From the NCBI RefSeq assembly GCF_009905255.1, contig NZ_CP047602.1, forward strand, positions 2,604,691 through 2,668,690: 64,000 nucleotides of DNA, given 5' to 3'. The notes beneath the pieces are model-generated. The model did no database searches and had not been told where the DNA came from. It saw nothing but the letters and a program-made list of their open reading frames with translations. This stretch comes from Thermoanaerobacterium aotearoense. GTDB lineage: Bacteria; Bacillota; Thermoanaerobacteria; Thermoanaerobacterales; Thermoanaerobacteraceae. Each line of letters begins with the position of its first letter. Position 1 is the stretch's first letter. The position numbers were made by a program, and so were the translations under genes. Below are positions 8,311 through 17,559 of this stretch, piece after piece.

Positions 8311-9261
8311 TTATTTTTCCTTTATAGCAGCCACTTCATCGCTTGCATATTTTAGTCTATAGTATTTTATTGTCTCTTTAAGCCCATCTTCTAATGAATA
8401 ATCTGGTTTCCATCTAAGCACATCTTTTGCTTTTTTATTATCAAGATAGCTATGTAATATATCGCCTTTTCTGGGCTCTTTATATATAGGTTTTAATGGT
8501 TTTTCCATGAATTTATTCATTATCTCAACTAGCTCATTTATAGTAGTTGATCTGTTTGTGCTTATATTTATAATCTCGTTGTCGCCTTTTTCAAGTGCTA
8601 AAAGGTTTGCTTTTGCTACATCTTTTACATATATAAAATCTCTCGTCTGATTGCCATCTCCAAATATCACAGGATTTTTCCCACTCAGCATCTTATCAAT
8701 AAATATAGATATTACTCCACCCTCACCTTTAGGATCCTGCCTTATGCCGTATACATTGGCATATCTTAATATCGTATATTTTAAACCGTATAGTTCATTG
8801 TACACTTTTATGTAATGCTCTGGTGTATGCTTTGATATGCCATAATACGATATGGGATTAACCCTGTGTTTTTCATCAACACCTAAATACTCTGGATCTC
8901 CATATACAGCCGCTGAAGATGCATAAACAATCTTTTTAACATCGTATTTTCTACAGCACTCTAGCAAATTAATCGTGCCTATAATATTCACCTTTGCGTC
9001 AAAAACTGGATCATTTATAGACCTCTGTATATCTATCTGCGCCGCATGATGTATTACGATGTCAATTTTTTCATATTCAAATACCTTGTATAAATCATCA
9101 TCTGTAATGTCTATGTTGTAAAATCTGGCTTTTTTATTTATGTTCTCTTTCTTGCCTGTAGACAAATTGTCAACTACAGCGACATCATATCCATTGTCTA
9201 TAAGAAGATCTACTATATTTGATCCTATGAAACCTGCTCCACCTGTAACTAATATGTTCAA
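8311..9261 (-). CDS. NAD-dependent sugar epimerase/dehydratase (UDP-glucose 4-epimerase-like)
   Basis: A 316-aa extended SDR enzyme. The Rossmann motif GGAGFIGS is at residues 7-14, SSAAVYG (about 115-121) supplies the catalytic Ser/Thr region and Y140-GIS-K144 is the catalytic pair. It probably interconverts nucleotide sugars, for example UDP-Glc/UDP-Gal, for the polysaccharide cluster; the exact substrate is unknown. The start is TTG at 9261, following AGGAGG at proper spacing. It is the last gene of the minus-strand glycan cluster and is now separated from the rest by IS110 copy 2. Confidence 0.88.
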   Translation of the reverse strand: MNILVTGGAGFIGSNIVDLLIDNGYDVAVVDNLSTGKKENINKKARFYNIDITDDDLYKVFEYEKIDIVIHHAAQIDIQRSINDPVFDAKVNIIGTINLLECCRKYDVKKIVYASSAAVYGDPEYLGVDEKHRVNPISYYGISKHTPEHYIKVYNELYGLKYTILRYANVYGIRQDPKGEGGVISIFIDKMLSGKNPVIFGDGNQTRDFIYVKDVAKANLLALEKGDNEIINISTNRSTTINELVEIMNKFMEKPLKPIYKEPRKGDILHSYLDNKKAKDVLRWKPDYSLEDGLKETIKYYRLKYASDEVAAIKEK

Positions 9262-9399
9262 TTAGATACCTCCTAGTATAATATATTTGTAACAAAGTTA
9301 CATAATTTATATCAAATCGGGAGTTAATACACCGAACAATAATTTAACATGACCTTTCTATGTTCGGATTTATCCTAATGCTCAACTCCTATATTATGC

Positions 9400-9720
9400 A
9401 TATCTTGTCTTAAATGACTTTATATGTCACATCTTAAAAGTCATTTAAGACGCTTTTAAATAAATAATTTGGGATATCCTTTAAGCCGGTATAGACTTAA
9501 GCTTTAACTTTGTGTACAATCTTCTCTGAATAGAGGATAAATGTATCACCTCCTGGGAGATCGTCCTTACGGTCTATACCCGTGAAATAGCTAATTATTC
9601 CATTTAGTGAGGATTTATGTTTTGGCTGGTTGGGACCGGCTTTTCGGGATACCCGCGTCACATGCTAGGTTGTTTACTCACTAAATAGAATGGATATTCT
9701 TATTCACTTTTACTTAAAGG
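9400..9720 (+). ncRNA. Structured upstream end of IS110 copy 2; candidate bridge RNA
   Basis: Several strong pairings are visible: gtcttaaatgactt (9407-9420) with its perfect complement at 9438-9451; ggtatagac (9488-9496) with gtctatacc (9572-9580); attccatttagtgag (9597-9611) with a one-mismatch partner at 9677-9691; and a GCTGGT/ACCGGC hairpin between these. There is no good reading frame. This matches the expected position of a bridge RNA in the IS110 group, upstream of the recombinase gene. Limits of the RNA are inferred. Confidence 0.45.
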
Positions 9721-9732
9721 AGTTGTTATTTT

Positions 9733-11025
9733 ATGAGTTTTTTGCCTAATTATATTAGTGTCGGTATTGATGTCGCTGCTGATTTTAGCTGGTTTTGCAT
9801 CTTGACACCTGATGGAAGGGAGTTTAAAAAGCCATTTAAGGTTGATCACGATAATGCTGATTCCCTTAAAAATGCTGCTCTGTCAATTAAAAAGGCAGAA
9901 GAGCAATTCTCCATGAAATCTAAGATATTTCTGGAGTCTACGGGAATCTACCATTTCCCACTCTTCTGCCACCTAAAAGAATTAGGATTTGAGGTTTTTG
10001 TTATTAATCCTCTCATTACTAATTCTAACAAAAATATTGGTATAAGAAAAGTGAAAAATGATAGACTTGATGCAAAACGTATTGCTGTTACTGGTTATTC
10101 GCCTGATACTAAGGTTTCTGTTATGCCCGCTGAGTTAATTTTAAATCTTAGATGTTTATGCAGAGAGTACTATAGCCTTGTCGATAATCGTACTTCTTAT
10201 GTGAATAAGCTTAAAGCTCAATTGCATATTGTTTTCCCTGGTTTTTGCAATGTTTTCTCTGATGTTACTGGAATCGCAGCTATCTCTCTGTTAAAAAGAT
10301 TTCCAACACCAGAGGATGTTATTAATGCTCAGTCTGATGAAATAGTTAAGCTTATTTCAACGTCATCCAGAAAAGGCTTGAATTATGCTAAAGCTAAGTA
10401 TGATAAGTTGTTTAAAGCTGCTAAAAATGCTTTGAATTTCAGGTATAATTTACCTTCTGTCTATGACGTACTAAAAGTGTATATTTATTTCATAGAAGAA
10501 TTTGATAAAAAGATTAATCTAATATTATCTAAAATCAAGGCATTTGTGGATGAAAATAAGTCTGAGAAATTTGTACAGCAAATTTATTACCTCGATTCTA
10601 TACCTGGTGTTGGTTTTCTATCAGCGGTTACTCTTATGTGTGAAATAGGCGATTTTTCAGCATTTAGAAAGCCTAAGCAGCTTTTTGCATATTTTGGTGT
10701 GGATCCTTCTGTTAATGAATCTGGTCATTTTAAAGGTACTGACAATAAAATGTCCAAAAGAGGTTCTAAAATTGCCAGGCGTGTTCTCTATGCCATTGCT
10801 TTAGCTCCTGTAAGGGTTAAAAGAAATGGCACAGCAATAAATCCTGTACTTTATGATTATTACCAGAAAAAGAAGGAATCGAAACCTAAAAAAGTAGCTC
10901 TTGGAGCAATTATGCACAAGATTTCAGATATTGTATTTGCTGTTCTAAGAGATAATAAGCCTTTTGTATTAAAGACACCTGATGAACACCAACTACAATA
11001 TCAAAACATTCATAAAGCTGCTTAA
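9733..11025 (+). CDS. IS110-family transposase (DEDD recombinase)
   Basis: A 430-aa intact transposase: DEDD N-terminal domain (SVGIDVAADFSWFCIL, FLESTGIYHFPL, VKNDRLDAKRIA) and C-terminal Transposase_20 domain (LDSIPGVGFLSAVTLMCEIG, FAYFGVDPSVNESGHFKG, SKRGSKIARR). AAAGGAG lies upstream of the ATG. It is only distantly similar to the copy at 4950-6233, so the two arrived independently. Confidence 0.95.
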   Translation: MSFLPNYISVGIDVAADFSWFCILTPDGREFKKPFKVDHDNADSLKNAALSIKKAEEQFSMKSKIFLESTGIYHFPLFCHLKELGFEVFVINPLITNSNKNIGIRKVKNDRLDAKRIAVTGYSPDTKVSVMPAELILNLRCLCREYYSLVDNRTSYVNKLKAQLHIVFPGFCNVFSDVTGIAAISLLKRFPTPEDVINAQSDEIVKLISTSSRKGLNYAKAKYDKLFKAAKNALNFRYNLPSVYDVLKVYIYFIEEFDKKINLILSKIKAFVDENKSEKFVQQIYYLDSIPGVGFLSAVTLMCEIGDFSAFRKPKQLFAYFGVDPSVNESGHFKGTDNKMSKRGSKIARRVLYAIALAPVRVKRNGTAINPVLYDYYQKKKESKPKKVALGAIMHKISDIVFAVLRDNKPFVLKTPDEHQLQYQNIHKAA

Positions 11026-11171
11026 AGTCTTGCACTATACTTGGAAATAGCTATTAACCATATTAAGTTTTCAAAGTTCGGCTCTTAATTGGGTTTGTTT
11101 GCTATACCCTTTTTTACAACATAAAAAATTTTAAATTTCTTTCTAAAACCTATTGACTTTTACTAGCTGGT

Positions 11172-12587
11172 CTATTTCTCCAGTTTTGTTACTCCAAATT
11201 CGTTATACACATTATAATCCATAGATTTCAGCAATTCTTCTAAAGTCATATCATTTTTTACTCCAGATGATGCCTCTTTCGTCAATGCTATTTTCAAAGT
11301 CAATAGTAATATTTTTATATCTAACCATACTGAATAATTCATAATATAAATAAGATCTAACCTCAGTTTATCATCAGCATCTGTAGTATACTTTCCTAAA
11401 ACTTGTGCAAGTCCGGTAATACCTGCTTTAACGTTATGTCTATATCTATATGGTGGATATTGCTCTTCAAACTGTCTTACAAAATATGGCCTTTCTGGTC
11501 TAGGACCAACAAAACTCATATCACCTTTTAAAACATTTAGTAGCTGCGGCAATTCATCAAGCCTTGTTGCTCTCAATATTTTACCTATTTTTGTTATACG
11601 AGGATCTTTATCAGTAGCTAAAACAGGACCTGTCATTTTTTCAGCATCTTTGACCATAGTCCTAAATTTATATACTTTAAACTCCCGTTCATTTTCAGTA
11701 ACCCTTGTCTGGCTATATATTACCGGTCCTGGAGACGTTAATTTAACTAATATAGAAATAATAAGCATAATTGGGCTCGAAATTATTAATCCAAACAAAG
11801 ACAAAAACACATCGCCTATTCTCTTTATTATTTTCTGTTCTGTTGTAAGCATCGGATAGTCAATACTAATGGTCGGCACATCATCAAATTGAATAAATTG
11901 CGATTTAGTCAAAAGAATATCTTTAAAATTCGGCACAATAAATATGTGTTTTTTAAATTTAATAGCTTCTGAAATAATAACTGACTTAATCTCCTCATGT
12001 ATTTTATCGCAAATATATACTGCATCTATTTCTTTAACATATTCCTTATTACTTAGAAATTTTTCAGGTTCTAATATGTATCTTATATCATACCAACCTT
12101 TTGAACTTATTATCAATTTTTTTGCTAATTTCTCTGCTGTGAGATCATCGCCAATGATCATTATATTTTTCTCGCCATGAACATACTTCCTTATATTCTG
12201 AACAAAATATCTCCAAATTGATAACAAAATTAACTGTATAAAAAAAGCAATAAAAAAAATACTTCTCGGAAAAGCAAATTGCCTTGTAAAAAATGTTGAT
12301 GCTGTTGTTATTATCTGTAATAAAATCAAAGAAATTATCAGTGAAAACAATATGTCACTATATGCTTTTCTCGAAATTGTATAGAGCCCATAAATATTAA
12401 ATAATAAAATCGTTGATAGCGTAATAACTGGTATTAATTGGTAATAAGGCATAAAATTTATCATTGGTGGTTGTAAGCTAAACCTTAATATATATGCAAT
12501 TATAAAACCTATATGTACTAATAACAGGTCAACTATAAAAACAAAAAACTTGCTTAACTTGAAAAATTTATTTATATGTATTCTCAA
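11172..12587 (-). CDS. Polyprenyl glycosylphosphotransferase (exopolysaccharide initiating enzyme)
   Basis: A 471-aa protein with four hydrophobic segments in the first ~130 residues, a CoA-binding-like central domain (NIMIIGDDLTAEKLAKKL), a fifth membrane helix (about 265-290) and the C-terminal sugar-transferase domain: KVYKFRTMV, RATRLDELPQLLNVLKGDMS, FVGPRPERPYF and AGITGLAQV. It transfers a sugar phosphate from a UDP-sugar onto undecaprenyl phosphate, the first step of building the polysaccharide repeat unit at the membrane. It is full length. As first-step enzyme it belongs with the glycosyltransferases upstream. Confidence 0.92.
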   Translation of the reverse strand: MRIHINKFFKLSKFFVFIVDLLLVHIGFIIAYILRFSLQPPMINFMPYYQLIPVITLSTILLFNIYGLYTISRKAYSDILFSLIISLILLQIITTASTFFTRQFAFPRSIFFIAFFIQLILLSIWRYFVQNIRKYVHGEKNIMIIGDDLTAEKLAKKLIISSKGWYDIRYILEPEKFLSNKEYVKEIDAVYICDKIHEEIKSVIISEAIKFKKHIFIVPNFKDILLTKSQFIQFDDVPTISIDYPMLTTEQKIIKRIGDVFLSLFGLIISSPIMLIISILVKLTSPGPVIYSQTRVTENEREFKVYKFRTMVKDAEKMTGPVLATDKDPRITKIGKILRATRLDELPQLLNVLKGDMSFVGPRPERPYFVRQFEEQYPPYRYRHNVKAGITGLAQVLGKYTTDADDKLRLDLIYIMNYSVWLDIKILLLTLKIALTKEASSGVKNDMTLEELLKSMDYNVYNEFGVTKLEK

Positions 12588-12817
12588 ATAATCACCTCCC
12601 CATAATTTTACAGCCAGTTTAATTCTATCTTTTTTGTAATCTTATATAGTAAAAACCTGAATACTTTTATGAACAATATATCCATTTGTTTCATAAAACT
12701 TTCCGCTAACTAAAAATCATTATAAAATCTGCATTTATAACTTATTGATATATTCGACATACAACTATATTTTCCTTCTATTATATATGAAATAGTTATT
12801 TATAATTTTCAAAATGT

Positions 12818-13375
12818 CTACACTAATGATATACATTTACCATATGATATACATTTGCCATCACTAAACCAACACAATTTATTATCTTTGTCCAATTTTA
12901 TAAATAACCCATATTTATAATTTAAGCCATAATCTTTATCTGTATATATTATCAGCTTAAGTCTATCATAATTATCGTCTTTATTATCTGATTTCTTTAC
13001 TTCTATTGCTAATAAATTTTGATCATTTCTGCCACGTTTATGTAAAATAATATCAGGTTTTGCTAGCTTATCATTATTTTTTTCTTTTAAAATATTATCT
13101 ATTTTGTATCCTAAAATTCCTTTATATTTCTCATATAAATTTCTATTTAATCTTTTTGCAATGTCTCCGATTCTGTTGTATTCACAATCCACATCATAAT
13201 AAAAAAATATATCTTCTAAATATCTTGCAAGTTTATGCGTTATTGAAAGTTCATTAACATCATGCTCTAATAAATACCTATCATTATAGTACAGCCTATC
13301 TAAAGCATTATTTACTAATATCTCAATTTCTTCAATATCATAATTTTTACACATAATATTTTTTATAAATCTCAT
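12818..13375 (-). CDS. Small PD-(D/E)XK nuclease-like protein of unknown role
   Basis: A 185-aa protein. Residues about 105-130 read KPDIILHKRG then LLAIEVKKS: an Asp followed by E-V-K, the pattern of a PD-(D/E)XK nuclease core. AAGGAG lies four bases before the ATG at 13375, so that start is well supported although it overlaps the upstream glycosyltransferase gene by 29 bases. It is the only gene here without an obvious glycan function. It could be a stand-alone restriction-like nuclease or a cargo gene; the nuclease call rests on one motif. Confidence 0.65.
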   Translation of the reverse strand: MRFIKNIMCKNYDIEEIEILVNNALDRLYYNDRYLLEHDVNELSITHKLARYLEDIFFYYDVDCEYNRIGDIAKRLNRNLYEKYKGILGYKIDNILKEKNNDKLAKPDIILHKRGRNDQNLLAIEVKKSDNKDDNYDRLKLIIYTDKDYGLNYKYGLFIKLDKDNKLCWFSDGKCISYGKCISLV

Positions 13376-14483
13376 CCATCTCCTTTAAAACTTTGTCAAT
13401 AGAGTAATCTTGAATAATTTTCCTCCCCTCATCTCCCATCTTCTTTCTTAAATCTTCATTTTCACTCAAATTTTGCAAAGCATCAACAGTTGCATTTACA
13501 TCATCTAAAGGCACTAAATAGCCATTTACTCCATCTCTCACTAAATCTCTATTTCCTCTTACGTCTGTTGCTACAACTGGTTTCCCTGCAGCCATTGCTT
13601 CCATTATACATCTCGGTAAGCCTTCTCTCATACTAGTCAAGGCAAATATGTCCGAAATATTTAATAAATCTGGTATATCATGTCTAAAACCTAATAATTT
13701 AACTTTGCCGCTTAACCCATTCTCCTTTACATACTTTTTTAAGTAACACTCATATTCACCTATCCCTACAATTAAATAATATACATTGTCAAGACTCTTT
13801 AATTTTATCAATGAATCTAATATCTGTTTATGATTTTTATTTGCATTTAATTCTGCAACAGTTAATATTACAATATCTTTCTCATCAAAACCAAAAGCTT
13901 TTCTCGTTTGTTTTCGTTTATTTTCATCACTCATATTATATTTATCAATATCCAGTCCAACACCATGTACATAAAATACTGCGTTATTTTTTCTCAGCTT
14001 AAATCTCTTTGCCGCATTATAATCTTCATCATTCATTGTTATAAGACCATCAGTCCAATGAGCAGCTAAACGCTCCATGGTATAATAAACAAGCCAGTTC
14101 TTTATTGATGCTCCTTTATAGAAATGAAAACCGTGAGCAGTATATATCACAGGTTTTGTCCCTGTTATTTTTGCAGCTAAACGTCCTAAAAAAGCACCAA
14201 CAGGTGTATGAACATGAACTAGAGAATATTTATCTTCTCTCATTATCTTTATTAACTGATTAAGTGCTTTTAAATTAGAAAATGAATATGGGGATCTTTC
14301 AAAATCAATATCATAACATACAATTCCTAATTTTTTCAGTTCATCTTGTCTATTTCCCAATTTCGTCGCAACATGAACTTCACATCCTTTATTTTGAAAA
14401 TACTGTATAAAAGGAATATGAAAATTTAATATATGTGATTCAACTGTTGCTATAAATAAAATTTTGTCTTTCAATAGTATCAT
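13347..14483 (-). CDS. Family 4 glycosyltransferase
   Basis: A GT-B glycosyltransferase of about 378 aa. The N-terminal half binds the acceptor (HVHTPVGAFLGRLAAKITG). The C-terminal half has the GT4 donor site: LTVAELNANKNHK, LLGFRHDIPDLLNISDIFAL, REGLPRCIMEAMAAGKPVVA. I choose the ATG at 14483 because GGTGG precedes it and the family N-terminus (KDKILFIATVESH) starts there; the frame is open 48 bases further. It is predicted to add a sugar to the lipid-linked repeat unit on the cytoplasmic face. Confidence 0.9.
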   Translation of the reverse strand: MILLKDKILFIATVESHILNFHIPFIQYFQNKGCEVHVATKLGNRQDELKKLGIVCYDIDFERSPYSFSNLKALNQLIKIMREDKYSLVHVHTPVGAFLGRLAAKITGTKPVIYTAHGFHFYKGASIKNWLVYYTMERLAAHWTDGLITMNDEDYNAAKRFKLRKNNAVFYVHGVGLDIDKYNMSDENKRKQTRKAFGFDEKDIVILTVAELNANKNHKQILDSLIKLKSLDNVYYLIVGIGEYECYLKKYVKENGLSGKVKLLGFRHDIPDLLNISDIFALTSMREGLPRCIMEAMAAGKPVVATDVRGNRDLVRDGVNGYLVPLDDVNATVDALQNLSENEDLRKKMGDEGRKIIQDYSIDKVLKEMDEIYKKYYV

Positions 14484-14559
14484 CACCACCAAATATATAA
14501 GATTACTATAGATGAGAAAAATCGATAACAAATATTGCCATTAAATAGATACACTACAC

Positions 14560-15240
14560 CTATGATAACCGTAGCTGTTCTAAAATTTCATCGATAGACA
14601 CATTGCTATTAGCTTGTTCATATATCCATTGAATACGCTGCCTTTGTACCTCTTTGCGAACCATTTTTATTCCTTGCCCAAATTTGCACTATTAGTCGTA
14701 CAATACACGTATGTCAATGATATAAGCCATAATAATCTGTCTATTGATTTTGTTGAGCGTACTTGATATGTATTTAGTCCAAGATTATTTTTTGTCTGCC
14801 TAAAGAATATTTCTATAGGCCATCTATGATTGTAATAATTTAGAATAGTCTCGGTATCTAATTCAGTATCAGTGCAGATAAATGCATGTAGAGCATTTTC
14901 ATTTTTAAAAGCTTTCTCATGCCAGCACAATACTACTACAGCATTATCTATGCCATTTAAGGCTCCTTCTAACGATATGCCCAGTATCTAGAACCATTTA
15001 CTGTAACGAGACGAACTTCGTTCTTTTCAATATATTAGGCAACGTCTTTTATCTGTATTCTGATGCCTTGTGGATAGATAATTCTGTTAGTTCTTAGTGC
15101 TCCTATGAGATGGTACCCTCTTTCAAAATGTGATTCTATTACTTTTTTGTTTATGTACCATGAATCAGATAAACCATATAGTGCAACAACATATTAATAC
15201 CATAGAAGTGAGTCTTTATCTCTATTTTTTATTAAATTTT
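14560..15240 (-). pseudogene. Decayed DDE (IS4-like) transposase
   Basis: Fragments of one transposase are readable on the minus strand: SDSWYINKKVIESHFERGYH near 15110-15170, then a stretch broken by stops, then 14667-14930 with TILNYYNHRWPIEIFFRQTK and SIDRLLWLISLTYVY, typical of the C-terminal catalytic part of IS4/IS701-type transposases. Several stops and frame changes mean it is inactive. It marks an old insertion between two glycosyltransferase genes. Confidence 0.8.
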
Positions 15241-15300
15241 TTCATGTAAGTTTATTATAGTAGTTTATGCCAGTAATTTTTTTTATCTATAGTAATAAAA

Positions 15301-16389
15301 TTATATTTTTAAACTCATATATAGTTTTCTCAGATTTTTTACATATGTTTCAATTGAAAATCTATTTATAGCATCATTATATGCATTTTCCCCTAAATAC
15401 GCCGCATATTTTTTATTATTTAATAATTTCTCAATAGCATTAGCTAACTCTAACTCATTCCCTGGCTCCACTAGTATTCCTGTTTTACCATTTTTTATAA
15501 TTTCCGGTATACCACCTACATTAGATGCTATAATAGGCTTCCCTTTTGACATAGCCTCAACTATTACAAGCCCAAATCCTTCCCACCTTGAAGGTAATAC
15601 AAACACTTTTGATTTTTCTAATATTGTTTCAATATCTTCTCTGAAACCTAGAAATTCCACTTTATTCTTTAATCCTAACTTATTTCTCAAATTAATCAAA
15701 TCATTTTTTAGCTTTCCATCACCAACGATTACAGCTTTATCAAACTTATTCATTATATGTCTTAATGCCATCAACAATATATCAGCACCTTTCACATTAC
15801 TCCTTAATGAACCCACAAATAAAATATCATATTCAAAATTCTTTTCAATAAAACTTATTTCACCTCTTTTTTCTAAAATTCCATTATATATTACAACAGA
15901 TCTTTCATTTAATGACGGCAACCATTTAATTAACTCATTTTTTACATTATCACTTACACATATTATTTTTCTATACTTTCTATAAAAAAAATAATCAATT
16001 GACTTAAAAATGATATATTTTCTTCTACTATTGTAATTGCTGTGTTCTGTGAAAATGTAATTTATTTTTTTTGTAAAATATGAAGCAATTGAACAAAAAT
16101 AAAGTGCTGGAAATAAATGAACATGTACTATATCATACTTTTCTTCATTAATAAGTCTAATTAACTTAAAAATAGCACCTATATCATATTTATGTTTTAA
16201 TCTTAAATTGTATATTGTAATCCCATTTCTGAATAATCTATCATATAAAAAGGTGTCAGAATCGTATAAAATACACAAATCATTTATATCTGTTTTTATA
16301 TTATTTTTTGCATAAATTAAATAATTTGTAATTAATGTTTCTGCACCACCTATATTTAAACTGTTAATAATGTGTAAAATTTTCATCAT
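15301..16389 (-). CDS. Family 4 glycosyltransferase
   Basis: About 362 aa. It opens with MKILHIINSLNIGGAETLI, the classic GT4 N-terminus, and has the donor-site signature FVLPSRWEGFGLVIVEAMSK followed by GKPIIASNVGGIPEII. I choose the ATG at 16389 (GAGGT just upstream); the frame is open to 16440, but that would overlap the next gene. It belongs to the polysaccharide cluster and probably extends the repeat unit. Confidence 0.9.
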   Translation of the reverse strand: MMKILHIINSLNIGGAETLITNYLIYAKNNIKTDINDLCILYDSDTFLYDRLFRNGITIYNLRLKHKYDIGAIFKLIRLINEEKYDIVHVHLFPALYFCSIASYFTKKINYIFTEHSNYNSRRKYIIFKSIDYFFYRKYRKIICVSDNVKNELIKWLPSLNERSVVIYNGILEKRGEISFIEKNFEYDILFVGSLRSNVKGADILLMALRHIMNKFDKAVIVGDGKLKNDLINLRNKLGLKNKVEFLGFREDIETILEKSKVFVLPSRWEGFGLVIVEAMSKGKPIIASNVGGIPEIIKNGKTGILVEPGNELELANAIEKLLNNKKYAAYLGENAYNDAINRFSIETYVKNLRKLYMSLKI

Positions 16390-16405
16390 ATCAACCTCGC
16401 AACAA

Positions 16406-17311
16406 TTATCTAAATATCTTGTATAAAAATACAATAACATTAAGAGGAAAATAAGAAATAATTAGCAATAAAATCGACACCATAAAATACTTTTTATTTT
16501 TAATATTAATTAAAATATATCTCCTTGCTTTCTGCCTATTATTTGATAGTAAGAAATAAATTGATGCTGCAAAATACCTTTTATGTAATTCATCAACATT
16601 ATATTTTTTATATAAATCGCCAAAATAGTTGATGTATTGTTCTTGCAATAAGGCATGTTCACTCGCAAACTTTATTTGACTTTCTTTCCTTGTTAATCTA
16701 ATTGGAGCATCATCATGCAATAGACAAACAACATTCGACCATGTTGGTATTCCGTATTTATATGCTATTTTATACCACAAAAAGGATTCTCCGCCAACTA
16801 TAGTATCTGGATATTTTAGATTTTCTGATAATATCATTTTTTTGTTAAATATGGGTGTAAAATCACCTTTTATTACATTATTAACATAATCAGAAAAATT
16901 TAATATCATAAAATCTTTCAGTATAAATCCATTCGAACAAGCGAAATTATATACCGGATATTTGTCGAGATTATTTATACTATTTAGTTTATCATAAATT
17001 ATATTTAAAGCACCATTCACTAATTCATCATCATCGTCTAACATTAAAACCCAATTATAACTTGAGTTTACTAATCCTCTATTTCTCGCATATCCTGGCC
17101 CCCTATTTTCTTTATTGCATAAATATTTGATATCAGAATAATATTTTTCAATCATGTCTCTAGTATCATCTTCAGAATTATTATCAATAATTATAATCTC
17201 AATCTTTCCATTGTTATATGTTTGATTCAATATTGAATTAATTGCACGTTTTAACAAATTAGATCTGTTATACGTCGGAATAACTATTGAAAAATCAATT
17301 TGTTTATTCAT
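16406..17311 (-). CDS. Family 2 glycosyltransferase
   Basis: About 301 aa. GT-A fold signature: FSIVIPTYNRSNLLKRAINS, IIDNNSEDDTRDMI and the metal-binding MLDDDDELV. The C-terminus is hydrophobic (SILLLIISYFPLNVIVFLY), suggesting a membrane anchor. ATG at 17311 follows AAGGTG; a GTG nine bases upstream is also in frame. It lies 17 bp upstream of the next glycosyltransferase, in one transcription unit. Confidence 0.88.
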   Translation of the reverse strand: MNKQIDFSIVIPTYNRSNLLKRAINSILNQTYNNGKIEIIIIDNNSEDDTRDMIEKYYSDIKYLCNKENRGPGYARNRGLVNSSYNWVLMLDDDDELVNGALNIIYDKLNSINNLDKYPVYNFACSNGFILKDFMILNFSDYVNNVIKGDFTPIFNKKMILSENLKYPDTIVGGESFLWYKIAYKYGIPTWSNVVCLLHDDAPIRLTRKESQIKFASEHALLQEQYINYFGDLYKKYNVDELHKRYFAASIYFLLSNNRQKARRYILINIKNKKYFMVSILLLIISYFPLNVIVFLYKIFR

Positions 17312-17559
17312 GATATTCACCTTTATATTTCTTAATTTTTCTCATAAGAACATCATACGAAAATACAGGAATCATTAATGGTGAGTTTAATTTTTAATAT
17401 TCTTTATATTGTTATATCATACCCATTTATACCTCCCAAGATGATATCTATATAATAAAAAAGCTTTAAAAAATAAAATTATTTCAATGCTTAAAAATAT
17501 TTTCTTTAATGTTTGATAAACTTTTTTGCTATTATTTAATTCCTAATTTGTACATAATA

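Larger units (their letters stand above)
9295..11130 (+). mobile_element. IS110-family insertion sequence, copy 2 (approximate ends)
   Basis: A plus-strand transposase (9733-11025) with a structured upstream region of about 430 bp lies inside an otherwise minus-strand glycan cluster, separating the epimerase from the glycosylphosphotransferase. The ends are not determined. It differs from copy 1 in transposase sequence and in having its long non-coding end upstream rather than downstream. Confidence 0.7.

Noticed and set aside
14667-14930. A short 87-codon gene
   Set aside because: It is the C-terminal fragment of a decayed transposase whose upstream part carries stops.
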